This document shows positions 9,613 through 20,799 of a DNA stretch of 64,000 nucleotides, piece after piece (positions within the stretch are counted from its first letter, which is position 1; the number at the start of each line of letters is the position of its first letter). The DNA comes from CALLPQ01 sp039819545 (GTDB lineage Bacteria > Pseudomonadota > Alphaproteobacteria > Caulobacterales > Parvularculaceae): assembly GCA_039819545.1 (NCBI GenBank), contig JBCBRS010000014.1, positions 33,582 to 97,581 of the forward strand, in the 5' to 3' direction. A program made the translations under genes and the position numbers. Below the pieces are notes generated by a model. That model made no database searches. It saw only the letters and a program-made list of their open reading frames with translations, and was not told the DNA's origin.

Positions 9613-10626
9613 TCAATCCGCCAGAGCGGCGGCGAGTTTTGCGGCATAGTCCGGCGCGATCGTCCATTCAAATGCGTGAGGCAAGGCGGGCGCCGGAGTT
9701 TCAAACACATGCATTTCATAAGCGTGGTTCGCGCTTCGCGCGATATCCAAAAAGCACGGATTCAGATGGGCGGCCGGCGCCAGTTCGATAATCCGTGTGC
9801 CGGGAGCGGCAAAAATGATATTTGCAAGACCTGCGCCGTGGGGAGCGACAATCGTTTCTGCGCCTCGAAACAAGGCAATTTGTGTTTCAAGCGCTGTGCC
9901 CTCAAGCGTCAGGCTTTCAAAACCGGCCGCCTCGAAAGCGGCTTCGATTTCCGCTTCATTAGCAAGACGCCGCCGGGCCGTATCGCGCCGGGAGATGTAG
10001 AGCTTTCGCGGTGTAGGCGCAGGGGCGCGAGGAACTTGCGCTGACAGATGCTGTGCGTAAGCGCGCAACAGTGGACCAGAACGCGTGGCAAGACGCGTGT
10101 AGGCCGTCTCCAACAGGATCGCCTGGTTGACGGCAAACGTTGTCTCAGCGGGTAGCGTTAGCGGGACGGGGACCCCGATGAGTGCCAGCAGGCGTTGATA
10201 ATTTGATGGCAAAGGCGGCATTACGAGGTGCGCCAGCCAGTCGGGCCGCTCGCGCGCGAGTAGCCAGAGGGATACCCCGGTCTGGATCAAGAAATGGTAG
10301 TAATTTGCCCATTTCACATTGTGGACAATCGCGGCGGTGTTCCCCACAGACCGATGAGCAGTCAGCGTGCCCGTGGGTATCGGGTTTGCGTCGCGGTGGA
10401 ATGCACGGTTCAGATAGAGCGTCTCGTTTACCGGCCGATTGTTGGTGTTGGTAACCAGCCCGGTACCAAGATGAACATTGGCATCATCGATCAAGATCGC
10501 ATCTAGGGTACGCGCCGGATAATGCGACTTGATCTTTAGCCGGGACCGATCAATCGATCCCACTTCCATAATAGTCGGCGGCGAAAAGGTCTGTGCCGGG
10601 AGGGAATACAGGGGATGCCGGTTCAT
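9613..10626 (-). CDS. GT61-family (DUF563) glycosyltransferase
   Basis: The protein of about 337 residues shows the pattern of glycosyltransferase family 61. NVKWANYYHFLIQ lies in the first half. The second half has PRKLYISRRDTARRRLANE followed by IVAPHGAGLANIIF and the ending FAAPGTRIIELAP. These blocks mark the nucleotide-sugar and acceptor site in the family. The ATG at 10626 has AGGGG eight bases upstream. A GTG at 10668 overlapping the stop of the upstream gene is the alternative. UDP-xylose is a plausible donor given the adjacent decarboxylase gene, but this is inference. Confidence 0.85.
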   Translation of the reverse strand: MNRHPLYSLPAQTFSPPTIMEVGSIDRSRLKIKSHYPARTLDAILIDDANVHLGTGLVTNTNNRPVNETLYLNRAFHRDANPIPTGTLTAHRSVGNTAAIVHNVKWANYYHFLIQTGVSLWLLARERPDWLAHLVMPPLPSNYQRLLALIGVPVPLTLPAETTFAVNQAILLETAYTRLATRSGPLLRAYAQHLSAQVPRAPAPTPRKLYISRRDTARRRLANEAEIEAAFEAAGFESLTLEGTALETQIALFRGAETIVAPHGAGLANIIFAAPGTRIIELAPAAHLNPCFLDIARSANHAYEMHVFETPAPALPHAFEWTIAPDYAAKLAAALAD

Positions 10627-10667
10627 AATCGGGGCCCCTGAAGGGCCAGACGCGTGGCGCCCATCCA

Positions 10668-12026
10668 CTATTGTGCGCTCTTATATAAAACGCCGTCTTT
10701 CATCACGAAACTCACGGTCTCCAACAGAGAAACATCCGAAAGTGGATCACCCATGACACCAATAATGTCGGCGCGAAAGCCCGGCGCCAACTGGCCCAAT
10801 TCCTTTTCCCGGCCCAAAGCCTCCGCCGCCAAAGAGGTGGCAGCCCGAAGCGCCTGCGCCGGCGTCATGCCAAATCGCACCATTCGCGAGAGTTGCATGG
10901 CGTTATCCCCGTGGGGAAAGATCGCCGCGTCCGTACCCAGAATAACTTTTGCGCCCGCCTTTACCGCCTTGGTGAAGCTTTGCCGCTGGATGGTGCCGAC
11001 TTCGCGCTCTTTATTAAGGGATTCCTCGGAGACGCCGTTTTCTTCCCCTTTGCTCAAGGTATATTCGGTATTGAAGATATCCATCGAAAGGAAAGCACCG
11101 TTCTTTTTAGCCATGCGGATCGCTTCATCGTCGAGGAAGCTCGCATGTTCAATCGTGTCGATACCTGCTTTGAGGGCGTTTTTGATCCCCACAGTCCCGT
11201 GGGCATGGGCGGCAACTTTGAGGCCGCGCATATGGGCTTCGTCAGCAATTGCTTTGAGTTCCTCAACGGTGCCCTGTGGCGCACCCAGCAGGGTCCCGCG
11301 GGAGAAGACACCGCCCGTGGAACAAGTTTTGATCAGGTCCACGCCATATTTGATATTCTTGCGCACCTGCGCGCGCATTTCCCATGGACCGGTGGCAACA
11401 TTTTCACCCGTGCTTTGCGCTTCCGGCGGCGAGTAGGTATCATCCGAACAATGCCCGCCAATGATACCCACGGGGGGCCCCGACACATACATGCGTGGCC
11501 CGTCGATCAAGCCATCATTGATTGCATCGCGTAAGGCCACATCGGTATACCGCGACGAACCCACATTTCTGACTGTCGTAAAGCCGGCCATCAGGGTCCT
11601 TCGTGCGTTGACGACACCATGAATGACCTCAAACTGTTCTGGCTGCGAATAATCACCGCGTTTAGGATTGCTGGTAAGGTGCACATGCATGTCGATAAGA
11701 CCCGGCATCAGCGTCATACCAGGCGCCAGCGTGATCTCACGTGCGTCTGGCGGTGCTGGCAGGGTTGTGGTTGTTCCAATCGCCGCAATCCGTTCACCGC
11801 GGACGATGATCGCTGCATCGGGGACACGCACCCCATTGCGCACATCCACATAATGATCCGCAGTCAGATAAAGGGTAGGCGATGTATTGGCTTGGGAGGT
11901 ATCTCCGTTCGATGCGTTTGACTGTGCGTGCACTGCCGGGCTGAAGGCAAAACCCGGCGTCGCTATCAGCACCGTGATGATCAAGGAAAAGGCCCCCAGG
12001 AGCCCGGGCAAGCATTTATTCACCAT
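10668..12026 (-). CDS. Exported metal-dependent amidohydrolase (imidazolonepropionase-like family)
   Basis: The 452-residue precursor has a signal peptide ending near AFSPAVHAQ, so it is exported to the periplasm. The mature part carries amidohydrolase-superfamily metal motifs: [11 protein letters not shown] (HxH on strand 1), [29 protein letters not shown], and the aspartate in [14 protein letters not shown]. The C-terminal [14 protein letters not shown] block is typical of the metal-dependent hydrolase subfamily that contains Xaa-Pro dipeptidases and imidazolonepropionase-like enzymes. The substrate is not predictable. The gene is divergent from the hybrid kinase at 12226. Confidence 0.9.
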   Translation of the reverse strand: MVNKCLPGLLGAFSLIITVLIATPGFAFSPAVHAQSNASNGDTSQANTSPTLYLTADHYVDVRNGVRVPDAAIIVRGERIAAIGTTTTLPAPPDAREITLAPGMTLMPGLIDMHVHLTSNPKRGDYSQPEQFEVIHGVVNARRTLMAGFTTVRNVGSSRYTDVALRDAINDGLIDGPRMYVSGPPVGIIGGHCSDDTYSPPEAQSTGENVATGPWEMRAQVRKNIKYGVDLIKTCSTGGVFSRGTLLGAPQGTVEELKAIADEAHMRGLKVAAHAHGTVGIKNALKAGIDTIEHASFLDDEAIRMAKKNGAFLSMDIFNTEYTLSKGEENGVSEESLNKEREVGTIQRQSFTKAVKAGAKVILGTDAAIFPHGDNAMQLSRMVRFGMTPAQALRAATSLAAEALGREKELGQLAPGFRADIIGVMGDPLSDVSLLETVSFVMKDGVLYKSAQ

Positions 12027-12225
12027 CGTTAAAATCCCCTATCTGATTTGTCTTTGCACGCTAGGACTTTGCGGCGGGAAATGCCAGCCAAACCACGCCG
12101 TGACTGGCCGTGGGCAGGGCCTTGGGGAGCGAAAATGGGCTTTCGCAAACCGGCCCAAAAACACTTCCTTAACGCCGTTATCGTATCCCTCGGCAGGGGG
12201 GCAGGAAGAGGCGGGTTGCACGCGC

Positions 12226-14496
12226 ATGGTGATGGCAAAAGACAGAACAGCATCGGTCATTTCCGCTGCGGGCAATAATCAGTTTGCCCGGTACATTCTG
12301 ATCACCATCTGGGCCGCAGGACTGGCGACCGTAGCCGGCCTTCAATTGACCCTTGTATGGTACGCAGTTGCAGTGGGCATTGCGCTTTTCCGTACCCATT
12401 ATGAACAACGCGCACAGGTCGCCCAATCCTACCCTGAATATCAGCTATTGATGGTCCGCCAGTTTCGCTCCCTGAGCTTTCTCTTCAAGCGCACCTATTT
12501 AATGATCGCTCTTATGACCACAATCGTGTGGTCAGTACCAATCTATATGAGCTACTTTTCCGGACATCCGGCAGGCTTCGCCTTGAGCCTGTGTTATATC
12601 GCCAGTGGCAGTGTGCTTGTTATTGCGCAATTCAAGGGTTTGCCGAAACACACATACTTGATCCTGACGCCTTATGCTGGCGCACTCGCCTTTATGACGC
12701 TGAAAATGACCCGCGAGAGTGGCTCGCTCACCTATGTGGCAATCCTGATTGTCCTGAGTGTTGCGGCCTACCATGCGATCAATTTTAGCCGCCAGCTAGA
12801 AATCATGTTGCGTCAACAAGGCGAGGAACGTGAAAAGCTGATAGCGGAGTTGCGCCGGGCTCGGGAAAAGGCGATTCATGCTTCAGAAGCAAAATCCATG
12901 TTTTTAGCGAATATGAGTCATGAAATCCGTACCCCAATGAATGGTGTTTTGGGTATGGCTGAATTGATGCAACAGACCCGCCTCGACAATCGCCAGCGTA
13001 TTTTCGCCGACACGATACACTCATCCGGCCTGTCACTCCTAACGATTATCAACGACATACTCGATTTTTCCAAGATTGAAGCTGGCAAGCTTGATCTGGA
13101 ACGCGAGGCCTTTGACCTGCAAGAGGCAGTGGATAATGTAGGGACACTGATGGTTAGCCGTGCCCAAGAAAAGAAGCTCGAACTGATCGTGCGTGTTCAG
13201 CCCGGCTTGCCCACCCATGTGATTGGGGATGCGGGGCGGATCCGCCAGGTGATTATCAACCTGGTCTCAAACGCTATTAAATTCACCGACGAAGGTCATA
13301 TTGTAATCAATGTATCGGGTGCGGAAAAATCGGAGACAGAACTCGCCCTGCGTATCGATGTCGCCGATACAGGTATTGGCATTAACGAAGATAAACTCGA
13401 AACGATTTTTGATGCCTTTAATCAAGCCGATGCTTCGACCACGCGCGAATATGGTGGGACGGGTCTGGGGCTTTCCATTTCTCAAAGCCTGATCCAAGCC
13501 ATGGACGGGCAGATCGGCGTGACGTCCCAGCCTGGTGCTGGCGCGAATTTCTGGTTTGAACTGACATTGCCCCGCGCTGCTGCGCCGGTATCCCAATCCC
13601 CGATTTCATTTGATGCAGCCGGTCGCCGGATTCTCGTTATTGACGACAATCCGGTCAATCGGCAGATCCTGGAGGAGCAATTGGCGTCCTGGGGTTTTGA
13701 CCCACACTTAGCAATGAATGGGCCACAGGGAATTCGTTTCCTCGCCGATGCGCTGGCAAAAGATGCGCCTATCGATCTCGTTATCCTTGATTATCATATG
13801 CCTCAGATGGATGGGGAAGACGTTGCCCACGAAATCCGCAAAGATTATCGGTACAAAGACTTGCATATTCTCGCGCTGACATCCGTGGACAAGCCGGGGA
13901 ACGCGCGTAAATTCCTTAATCTTGGCGTTCAGGGCTATCTGGTTAAACCCGTACGGGCGCAATGCTTGTACGAAACCATGGTTGATATCTTCCGAAAAGC
14001 GGAAAATCCAATGACTGATCACCGTGAAAGTGAACAGGTAGAAGAAGATGCTGCGTTAACTGACGAAGCAATGTGTGCCAACCAGAAGGTCCAAATTCTG
14101 CTTGCAGAGGATAACGCGGTTAATCAACTGGTGGTCAAACATATGCTTGATCCCAATAGGTATCAGTTGACCGTTGCCGCCAACGGTGTTGAAGCGACGG
14201 AAATTTTTCAGGCACGCCACCGTGACATCCACATGATCCTGATGGATGTTTCCATGCCGGAAATGGACGGGTACGCCGCAACGAAGGCAATTCGGGCCTA
14301 TGAGGCGGAGACGAATCTAGCACCAACACCGATTATCTGTTTGTCTGCGCACGTGATGCAGAGCGATATCGATAAGAGCCTTGAGGCCGGGATGGATGAT
14401 TATCTTGCCAAGCCTGTTAACAAAGAAAAACTCGTCAGTACCCTGTCACGCTGGCAGGACAGGATTTTCCAGGCACAGACCCGCAAGTCTGCCTAG
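12226..14496 (+). CDS. Hybrid sensor histidine kinase with two receiver domains
   Basis: The 756-residue protein begins with about six hydrophobic segments (residues 20-190), giving a membrane sensor with little periplasmic sequence. A short coiled coil leads to the HisKA domain with His232 in [15 protein letters not shown]. The ATPase domain shows [15 protein letters not shown] and GGTGLGLSI. Two receiver domains follow, with phospho-acceptors at about Asp522 ([11 protein letters not shown]) and Asp674 ([11 protein letters not shown]). The frame is open back to 11887, but that part overlaps the divergent amidohydrolase; ATG 12226 or 12232 fits the start of the hydrophobic region. There is no output domain, so it must act through another phosphotransfer protein. 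Confidence 0.93.
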   Translation: MVMAKDRTASVISAAGNNQFARYILITIWAAGLATVAGLQLTLVWYAVAVGIALFRTHYEQRAQVAQSYPEYQLLMVRQFRSLSFLFKRTYLMIALMTTIVWSVPIYMSYFSGHPAGFALSLCYIASGSVLVIAQFKGLPKHTYLILTPYAGALAFMTLKMTRESGSLTYVAILIVLSVAAYHAINFSRQLEIMLRQQGEEREKLIAELRRAREKAIHASEAKSMFLANMSHEIRTPMNGVLGMAELMQQTRLDNRQRIFADTIHSSGLSLLTIINDILDFSKIEAGKLDLEREAFDLQEAVDNVGTLMVSRAQEKKLELIVRVQPGLPTHVIGDAGRIRQVIINLVSNAIKFTDEGHIVINVSGAEKSETELALRIDVADTGIGINEDKLETIFDAFNQADASTTREYGGTGLGLSISQSLIQAMDGQIGVTSQPGAGANFWFELTLPRAAAPVSQSPISFDAAGRRILVIDDNPVNRQILEEQLASWGFDPHLAMNGPQGIRFLADALAKDAPIDLVILDYHMPQMDGEDVAHEIRKDYRYKDLHILALTSVDKPGNARKFLNLGVQGYLVKPVRAQCLYETMVDIFRKAENPMTDHRESEQVEEDAALTDEAMCANQKVQILLAEDNAVNQLVVKHMLDPNRYQLTVAANGVEATEIFQARHRDIHMILMDVSMPEMDGYAATKAIRAYEAETNLAPTPIICLSAHVMQSDIDKSLEAGMDDYLAKPVNKEKLVSTLSRWQDRIFQAQTRKSA

Positions 14497-15239
14497 GCGC
14501 CAAGGCGCTCCATATCCTCATCTGAGATATCAAAATTCGCATAGACATTTTGAACATCATCAAGATCGTCCAACGCCTCCATGAGGTTCATGATGCTCTC
14601 GGCTTTATCGCCCTCGACCGCAATCTGATTTTGCGGACGCCAGATCAGCTGCGCGGACTGAGCCGTGCCGTACGCTTCCTCCAGTTTATTGGCGACGTCC
14701 GACAGCTCGTCGGCGGCGCAGTAAATGATGTGCAATTCTTCAGAGGACTCCACATCATCTGCCCCCGCCTCTATCGCCGCGTCCAGAACGGCTTCTTCAT
14801 CGTCAATCTCTGCGGGATATTCGATCGCGCCCATCTGGTCGAACATGAACGAGACCGAGCCGGTTTCCCCCAGATTTCCGCCGCGTTTTGAAAAGGTTGA
14901 TCGTACCTCGCTGGCGGCCCGGTTCCGATTGTCCGTCAAAGTCTCCACAATGATACCGATCCCGCCGGGACCAAAACCTTCGTACCTGATCTCTTCAAGG
15001 ATCGCCGCATCGGCGGCCGTGGATTTTTTCACCGCCCGATCAATATTGTCTTTGGGCATGGACTGTGCCTTGGCGGCCTGAATGGCAAGGCGCAGTCGCG
15101 GGTTAAACTCTGGGTCCGGCGCACCCATTTTCGCGGCAACCGTGATTTCTTTGGAGAGCTTTGAAAATAGCTTAGAGCGTTTTGCATCCTGGCGCCCCTT
15201 ACGGTGCTGGATATTTGCCCATTTGGAGTGGCCTGCCAT
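14493..15239 (-). CDS. yebC: YebC/PmpR/TACO1 family protein
   Basis: The 248-residue product starts [23 protein letters not shown], the very conserved N-terminus of the family, and contains [19 protein letters not shown] and [19 protein letters not shown]. Members are annotated as transcriptional regulators, and some assist translation of proline-rich sequences. The ATG at 15239 is fixed by this N-terminus even though the frame is open to 15419. It ends on a CTAG shared with the stop codon of the convergent kinase gene, an overlap of four bases. Confidence 0.96.
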   Translation of the reverse strand: MAGHSKWANIQHRKGRQDAKRSKLFSKLSKEITVAAKMGAPDPEFNPRLRLAIQAAKAQSMPKDNIDRAVKKSTAADAAILEEIRYEGFGPGGIGIIVETLTDNRNRAASEVRSTFSKRGGNLGETGSVSFMFDQMGAIEYPAEIDDEEAVLDAAIEAGADDVESSEELHIIYCAADELSDVANKLEEAYGTAQSAQLIWRPQNQIAVEGDKAESIMNLMEALDDLDDVQNVYANFDISDEDMERLGA

Positions 15240-15381
15240 TGAAATTCCTACGCGTTTTGGTCTGTTGAAAGCCGTGAGCGATTGCTCTAGCGCAGACAGG
15301 GCCGAAGATTCAAGATAGCGTGGGGCAAGATCGTATGGGCTTGCCGCTTGTGATGTTTCAGGCAGGGCGGCTTGCAAAAGT

Positions 15382-15417
15382 CCTGAAGGAGCCCCTGAAG
15401 GAACCCCTGGAGGAACC
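15382..15417 (+). repeat. Three 12-bp tandem repeats, each with a Shine-Dalgarno-like core
   Basis: Three adjacent units of consensus CCTGRAGGARCC (15382-15393, 15394-15405, 15406-15417) lie directly before the TTG start of the SDR gene. Each contains AAGGAG, AAGGAA or GGAGGA. The last one is at proper distance (five bases) from the TTG at 15419. Each unit also has an in-frame CTG. Confidence 0.9.
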
Positions 15418-15418
15418 A

Positions 15419-16195
15419 TTGTCAGCCAGCACTCAAACGATCCTCATCACTGGTGCCTCGCGGGGCATAGGTGCAGCCATCGCCCGGGCTTGTGCGGCGG
15501 ACGGCTACCGGTTGATTCTCCATGCCAGTGCTGAAAGCGCGCAAGCCACAGCGCTGATGGATGCCCTTGACGGGGCACGGGCCGATTTTGTTTTCGAAGA
15601 CCTTGCCACCGATGATGCGGGTACGCGTCTGGTAGAGCAGGCAAGCGCGCTCGCAGACGGAACCCTCACCGCTATCGTGAATAATGCCGGGATTTACGAA
15701 GCCACACCGCTCACTGGCCCGGTCGATGATTGGCAACAGGGCTGGGCCCGAACCCTCGCGGTCAATGTACAGGCACCTGCTGATATTATCAGGGCCGGTG
15801 TTTCCATGCACCGGGGCCAATCTAGGGAACAGGGCGGGGATCAAACGCCGTTGCGGATCGTCAATATTGCGAGCCGGGCCGGCCATCGCGGCGACGGTAT
15901 CGACCATGCGGGTTACGCCGCTTCAAAAGGCGCTGTGCTTGCCATGACCAAAAGCTGGGCCCGGGCGCTCGCTGGCGAGGGGATTGAGCTTTATGCCATC
16001 GCGCCTGGTTGGGTCGAAACACGGATGGCCCCGGCAGATATTGCGGCGCGCGAGAAAGCGGTGGCGGAAATTCCGTTGGGCCGCGTTGCGGCTCCCGAGG
16101 AGGTTGCCCGTGTCGCCCTATTCTTGTTGTCGGGCCATTGCCCCTCGGCGGTGGGGTCAACGATTGATATCAATGGTGCCAGCTACGTTCGATAA
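15419..16195 (+). CDS. SDR family NAD(P)-dependent oxidoreductase
   Basis: Classical short-chain dehydrogenase of 258 residues. The cofactor motif [12 protein letters not shown] is near residue 10, followed by NNAGIYE. The catalytic set is IASRAGH with YAASKGA about a dozen residues later, and APGWVETRM lies in the substrate loop. The start is inferred to be the TTG at 15419, because GGAGG lies five bases upstream and the residues before it are only the translation of a 12-bp DNA repeat. The FabG-like family is too broad to name a substrate. It is divergent from yebC and ends eight bases before the convergent kinase gene. Confidence 0.9.
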   Translation: MSASTQTILITGASRGIGAAIARACAADGYRLILHASAESAQATALMDALDGARADFVFEDLATDDAGTRLVEQASALADGTLTAIVNNAGIYEATPLTGPVDDWQQGWARTLAVNVQAPADIIRAGVSMHRGQSREQGGDQTPLRIVNIASRAGHRGDGIDHAGYAASKGAVLAMTKSWARALAGEGIELYAIAPGWVETRMAPADIAAREKAVAEIPLGRVAAPEEVARVALFLLSGHCPSAVGSTIDINGASYVR

Positions 16196-16203
16196 CGGCC
16201 CAG

Positions 16204-19200
16204 TCATGCCGCAGACTGTTTGTACAGGATACGGATCGCTGGAATTTCCTTATGGGTCATTTTGAAGGTCTGCCGCAGTGGCGCCTTCAATTGATCAAAC
16301 ACGGCTTGCTCGGCACCCTCATGGGCCTTCGTCTCGATCAGTGAACAGATCCCGGCGAGTTCACAAGCGCCAATATTCAAGCTCATGGATTTAAGGGCAT
16401 GGGCGGCCTTTTTGAGTTCTGTGTGATCGTCGGCTTCGAGCGTTTTAACGAGATGCAACATCGCTTCGGTTGAGTGGGTCTCAAACAGGTCCAACATCCG
16501 ATCAATCAGATTGCCGCTACCGGACTGCATTTCAGCGATCTGATCGAGCACGGTACGATCAAAAAGGTCTCGCGAGGCAATGCTGGTTGAGGGCGATGCG
16601 GCGGGTTCCTGTTTGGGCGTTTCCGGTGCTGGTGCTGGTTCATCGACCTTATTTCTTTCTGGTCCGGTGCTCTTTTTTGTATCGGTTTGTGCTTGCGCGT
16701 AGCCGGCCGGTCCGGTCGCAACGATCGGTGGGTCTTCTGTGAGAAGGTCAAAGCTATCATCATCAAAATCATCTGAAGAAAAATCCTCTTCATGACTTTC
16801 TTGATCACCCTTTTCGTCGGATGCCGAGGCCGTGTGAGGCTGTGTGCCTGATGGTATGATCGCTTCGTCTTCAGCGGAATCCGCAGCACGTGTTTCGTTG
16901 ATTTCTGGCGCCGCTTTTTCTAGCTTTGGCTCCAGTTTGGGTTTACGGGTTTTTGACGGCTGAATATGGTCAAGGAGCGCCTTGACCAAGCTGTCCATGG
17001 TAAAGGGCTTGGACAGAAAACTGTTCATGCCGGCTTTCAACCACTCGTCCCCATCGCCAGCCACATGGGCTGTAAGTGCAATGATCGGCATCTGGGCGCG
17101 CAGATTTTCCTTTTCCCATTTGCGGATTTCCCGGGTTGCTTCGTACCCGTCCATATTGGGCATGGAGCAATCCATCAGGATCAGATCAAAATACTCATTA
17201 GCCACCTTGTCATAGGCTTCGTGTCCATCACAAGCGGTGACAACGTCGATTTCCAGTTTGGTCAGCGCCTCTTTTACGACCTCGCGGTTGACTGCGCTAT
17301 CGTCCGCGGCAAGAACACGTTTGCCATAAAATGACAGGGTAGCATCGGCTTTGGCATTCTTGGTTTCTTTGTAAGCGGTTGCCCCGCGCAATTCGCCTTG
17401 CAGAATGCGTTCGACTTGTGTCGCAATAAACCTGCGTGAAAGTGGTTTGATCAACAAGTCTTCGGCAACGCCCTCTTCAAGAAGGCGGTCAGGCTCGCTA
17501 TCGCCAAGTTCACTAACGCAAATGCGCGAGGGTACCCATTGATCAACATTGGCGTCGAGGGACTGGTGGAACGCGTCGAGGAAAGACGGTGTTGCAAAAA
17601 TATAATCGGCATACGCCATGTAAGAGGCAATTGGCTCATCGAGGGAGACAATTTGGGGCGTAATGCCAGCTTCCTGCAGATAACGGGCGAGCATTTTAGG
17701 CGTGGCAGAACCTTCAACCGCGAGAATAGCCCGTTTATCGGTTTCGGCGCGGGCAATAGGCTTGGCTTTGCGCACCACATCCACCGGGATGGCAAAGAAG
17801 AATTTCGAGCCTTTCCCTTCAACACTTTGAACCGCGATTTCGCCGCCCATGCGTTGCACCAGCTTGCTGCAAATCGCCAGACCGAGCCCGGTACCGCCAA
17901 ACTTGCGGGTCGTGGTTTGGTCTGATTGAGAGAATGCCTCAAAAATCAGCCGTTGCTTATCGCGGGGAATACCAACGCCAGTATCCGTGACCGAAAATTC
18001 CAGAACGCAATCATGTTCGTCTGATGCCACGCGCTTCGCCGCAACAACCACATGGCCTTTTTTGGTAAATTTCAGCGCATTATTTACAAGGTTCGACAGG
18101 ATCTGGTTGAGCCGGACCTGATCGCCTTCGACAATTTCCGGAACGTTCGGTGCCACATAGGCCGTCAGATCAATATCCGATGTTGTTGCTCGCTCCCAGA
18201 ACAGACCCACCACATCGTCTATAATCTCGCTTGGGTCGATACCAATTTTCTCTAGCTCGAGGCGTCCGGCCTCAATTTTACTAAAATCCAAAATGTCGTT
18301 GATAATCGCGATCAGGGATTGACCAGATTTCACGATCACTTCGGCATAGCGTTTCTGCCGGGCGTCAAGGTCGCCCTTGCTGAGGAGCTCGGCCATCACC
18401 AGCATACCATTCATCGGTGTACGAATTTCATGGCTCATGGTGGCGAGGAAATCGGACTTTGACGAGTTGGCCTGTTCGGCATGTTCCTTGGCGAGTTCCA
18501 GTTCCTGCGTACGATCGGATACGATTTTGCGAAGATTTTCCTGGTGAGATTTCAACCGAGCATCGCGTTCCTGGATCTGATCGAGCATGTCATTGAATGC
18601 CTCCACAAGAACGCCGGTTTCGTCATCGCTTGATTTCACCGCGCGTTTTTCGATATCGCCGGTTTCGCGCACAGAATTCATAATATTCGCCAGATTGCGA
18701 ATGGGTAAGGCAATCGTCTGCACCATATTCAGGGCAATGATCAATCCGATAAATCCGGCAAAGAAAGCTGAAACGGTTGCATCGTAGAGAAGCGCTCCAA
18801 TCCGGTCGAGAAGAGAGCGGGTATCGGTTTGAATAATCAATCGTCCCACGTCGCGATCCCCAAAGACAATAGGGGCGGCGGAAAAGGCGGTCCGTTTGGT
18901 CAGCATGGTCAGTGTATTGACTTCGGTCACTTGACCTTCAGAAAAATTAATACCGTCGTTTCCAGTTGGGCGAGCCTCACCAGACTGGACGAGGACTTCG
19001 CCGGCTGCATCCTCCACCCGCACATAATTGATCGATGGGTATTGACGAATGGCTTTGACAGACTGGGTCGTACCGGCGATGTTATCGCTTTCAACATTCA
19101 TGGCCATAGATGATGCAAAGACGCTGGAGATGGCATCAAGCTCAGCGGTCTTGGCACTGCTATACTGCGAAATTTCGCGCCAGACCGACGTCGTGGTTAT

Positions 19201-19293
19201 AATTGCCACTGCGCAGAAAATTGAAATCACCACAAGCGTTGTCAGCTTGGCGCGCATGCTGCGCTGATTTTTCAAAATAGAAGTTCGGATCAC
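16204..19293 (-). CDS. Hybrid sensor kinase with HAMP, degenerate and normal receiver domains and C-terminal Hpt
   Basis: The 1029-residue protein has the BarA-like order. A membrane segment (17-38) precedes a periplasmic sensor of about 130 residues, a second membrane segment (171-192) and a HAMP domain (193-246). HisKA has His288 in [13 protein letters not shown], and the ATPase domain has NLVNNALKF and [10 protein letters not shown] receiver-like domain at 520-632 lacks the acceptor Asp and looks degenerate. A full receiver has Asp708 ([11 protein letters not shown]). A long acidic, low-complexity linker (about 780-900) leads to an Hpt domain with His965 (AAHALKSMS). It is the only Hpt visible in the window and could serve the neighbouring kinases. 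Confidence 0.93.
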   Translation of the reverse strand: MIRTSILKNQRSMRAKLTTLVVISIFCAVAIITTTSVWREISQYSSAKTAELDAISSVFASSMAMNVESDNIAGTTQSVKAIRQYPSINYVRVEDAAGEVLVQSGEARPTGNDGINFSEGQVTEVNTLTMLTKRTAFSAAPIVFGDRDVGRLIIQTDTRSLLDRIGALLYDATVSAFFAGFIGLIIALNMVQTIALPIRNLANIMNSVRETGDIEKRAVKSSDDETGVLVEAFNDMLDQIQERDARLKSHQENLRKIVSDRTQELELAKEHAEQANSSKSDFLATMSHEIRTPMNGMLVMAELLSKGDLDARQKRYAEVIVKSGQSLIAIINDILDFSKIEAGRLELEKIGIDPSEIIDDVVGLFWERATTSDIDLTAYVAPNVPEIVEGDQVRLNQILSNLVNNALKFTKKGHVVVAAKRVASDEHDCVLEFSVTDTGVGIPRDKQRLIFEAFSQSDQTTTRKFGGTGLGLAICSKLVQRMGGEIAVQSVEGKGSKFFFAIPVDVVRKAKPIARAETDKRAILAVEGSATPKMLARYLQEAGITPQIVSLDEPIASYMAYADYIFATPSFLDAFHQSLDANVDQWVPSRICVSELGDSEPDRLLEEGVAEDLLIKPLSRRFIATQVERILQGELRGATAYKETKNAKADATLSFYGKRVLAADDSAVNREVVKEALTKLEIDVVTACDGHEAYDKVANEYFDLILMDCSMPNMDGYEATREIRKWEKENLRAQMPIIALTAHVAGDGDEWLKAGMNSFLSKPFTMDSLVKALLDHIQPSKTRKPKLEPKLEKAAPEINETRAADSAEDEAIIPSGTQPHTASASDEKGDQESHEEDFSSDDFDDDSFDLLTEDPPIVATGPAGYAQAQTDTKKSTGPERNKVDEPAPAPETPKQEPAASPSTSIASRDLFDRTVLDQIAEMQSGSGNLIDRMLDLFETHSTEAMLHLVKTLEADDHTELKKAAHALKSMSLNIGACELAGICSLIETKAHEGAEQAVFDQLKAPLRQTFKMTHKEIPAIRILYKQSAA

Positions 19294-19482
19294 GCCGGCT
19301 CACCCACAATTTCGCAGTCGATCCTCCCACCGATCCATCGACCCAGATGTGCCGATTGGGGAAACTGATCGAGGGTTAAGATGGCGCAAAACCCTTTCGA
19401 AACCCTTGATGTGCCGATTTGGAAATACCTTTTTAATGATATCCCCTCATAACGTAATGGTTAAATTATTTGGGTTAACTCT

Positions 19483-20682
19483 GTGCACGTCACCGACCAA
19501 CCGCCGCGCCCCGAAGCGCACATTCTGCTCGTTGATGATGATCCCATCATGTGCGAGTTGGCGGAAAACCGCTTAACCGAAGCTGGCTACCAGGTTCGCG
19601 TGGCCCACCACGGCGAAGACGCTATTCGCCTAATGGAAGACCAGGCACCCGATCTCGTCATTTCCGACATTGATATGCCGGTTATGGATGGCTTTGCTTT
19701 GACCCGGTTTATCCGTGCCTCCAATGCGTTTCATGAAATCCCCGTCATCGTGATTACGGCCAGTGACCGGGCCGATGTGGCGGGCGATGCCTTCGAGGCG
19801 GGGGCCACGTCTTTTCTTGATAAACCGATCAACTGGACACTTTTCTCTCACGCCGTACGGTTTGTGTTACGCGCCAGCTGGGATCGCAAGGCCCTGCAAG
19901 CGGCTAAGGATCAGGCCGAGGCCGGCGCCCGGTTCAAGGATAGCTTGATGTCAGTGATGAGCCATGAGTTGCGCACCCCGCTCAACGCCATCATTGGTTT
20001 CGGTCAATTGCTACGCGAAAAGTTTGACGCAGAGAAAGATCATCTCAACCGGGAATATGCTGACTACGTGATTGATGGCGGCCGGCGCCTTTTAAACTCT
20101 GTATCGGATATGTTGCTGGCCTCTGACGCGCGCTCGGGGCCGATTGCGCTCAATGAAGTTGATGTGACCCTTGAAGACATTGTCGACTTAGCGGTCAGCT
20201 ATGCGCAAAAAGAGATTGAGCTTTCGCACGCGGAGTTGAAAATCAATGTGCAGGATGCGGCCCTTGAGTTGCGCTGTGATCGCTTGCTGGTCGCGCGAGC
20301 GCTTTCCAAGCTGATCGACAATGCAATCAAATTCTCTTCCCACGGCGTGCATATTATGGTCGCTGCACTGCGCACAAAGGATGGCCGCCTTGCGCTCATC
20401 GTTCGGGATAATGGCCCCGGTATCGCAACGGAAAAACTGGCAACAATTTCTGCGCCCTTTACGCAATCGGATATGTCGCTGCGCCGCTCGAAAGAGGGTC
20501 TTGGTCTTGGCCTACCGCTGGTGAAAGCGATCACGCTCTCCCATGGTGGTAAATTCCACTTGACGTCACCGCAAGACTATGGGGCGCAAGCGATTATGCT
20601 TTTTCCTGAAGACCGGATTGTCTCCGGTGGCTCTCCAATCAATCAGGTGAGTACGGACGATATTCTGCAGGCTACTGGCTAG
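19483..20682 (+). CDS. Soluble receiver-histidine kinase hybrid
   Basis: The 399-residue protein has no membrane segment. An N-terminal receiver domain (ILLVDDDPIMCEL, acceptor Asp62 in SDIDMPVMDG, Lys in FLDKPINW) is joined to HisKA with His161 in VMSHELRTPLNAIIGFG. An ATPase domain with KLIDNAIKF, DNGPGI and GLGLGLPLVK follows. The start is a GTG at 19483 without a good ribosome-binding site; the next in-frame ATG would cut into the receiver. It is divergent from the 1029-residue kinase. Its TAG stop lies inside the left arm of the repeated hairpin element at 20679. Confidence 0.92.
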   Translation: MHVTDQPPRPEAHILLVDDDPIMCELAENRLTEAGYQVRVAHHGEDAIRLMEDQAPDLVISDIDMPVMDGFALTRFIRASNAFHEIPVIVITASDRADVAGDAFEAGATSFLDKPINWTLFSHAVRFVLRASWDRKALQAAKDQAEAGARFKDSLMSVMSHELRTPLNAIIGFGQLLREKFDAEKDHLNREYADYVIDGGRRLLNSVSDMLLASDARSGPIALNEVDVTLEDIVDLAVSYAQKEIELSHAELKINVQDAALELRCDRLLVARALSKLIDNAIKFSSHGVHIMVAALRTKDGRLALIVRDNGPGIATEKLATISAPFTQSDMSLRRSKEGLGLGLPLVKAITLSHGGKFHLTSPQDYGAQAIMLFPEDRIVSGGSPINQVSTDDILQATG

Positions 20683-20799
20683 ACTGCGTTTATTTTGTGT
20701 TGTCACAAAAACGCAGTCTAGATTTTTTAGGGTTCGCGCGTTCAAACCCAAGTCGATGGATGGGAACCATCGACGATCACCCTTTTTGTGAACGCGCTC
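20679..20799 (+). repeat. Dispersed two-hairpin element, copy A (terminator-like)
   Basis: Hairpin 1 has arms CTAGACTGCGTTT (20679-20691) and AAACGCAGTCTAG (20709-20721). It is followed by six T residues (20723-20728), so it can terminate the kinase transcript. Next come an outer stem GCGCGTTCA/TGAACGCGC (20736-20744, 20789-20797) and an inner stem GTCGATGG/CCATCGAC (20752-20759, 20767-20774). Related copies lie at 56629-56733 and 57308-57409 on the opposite strand. Confidence 0.88.
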
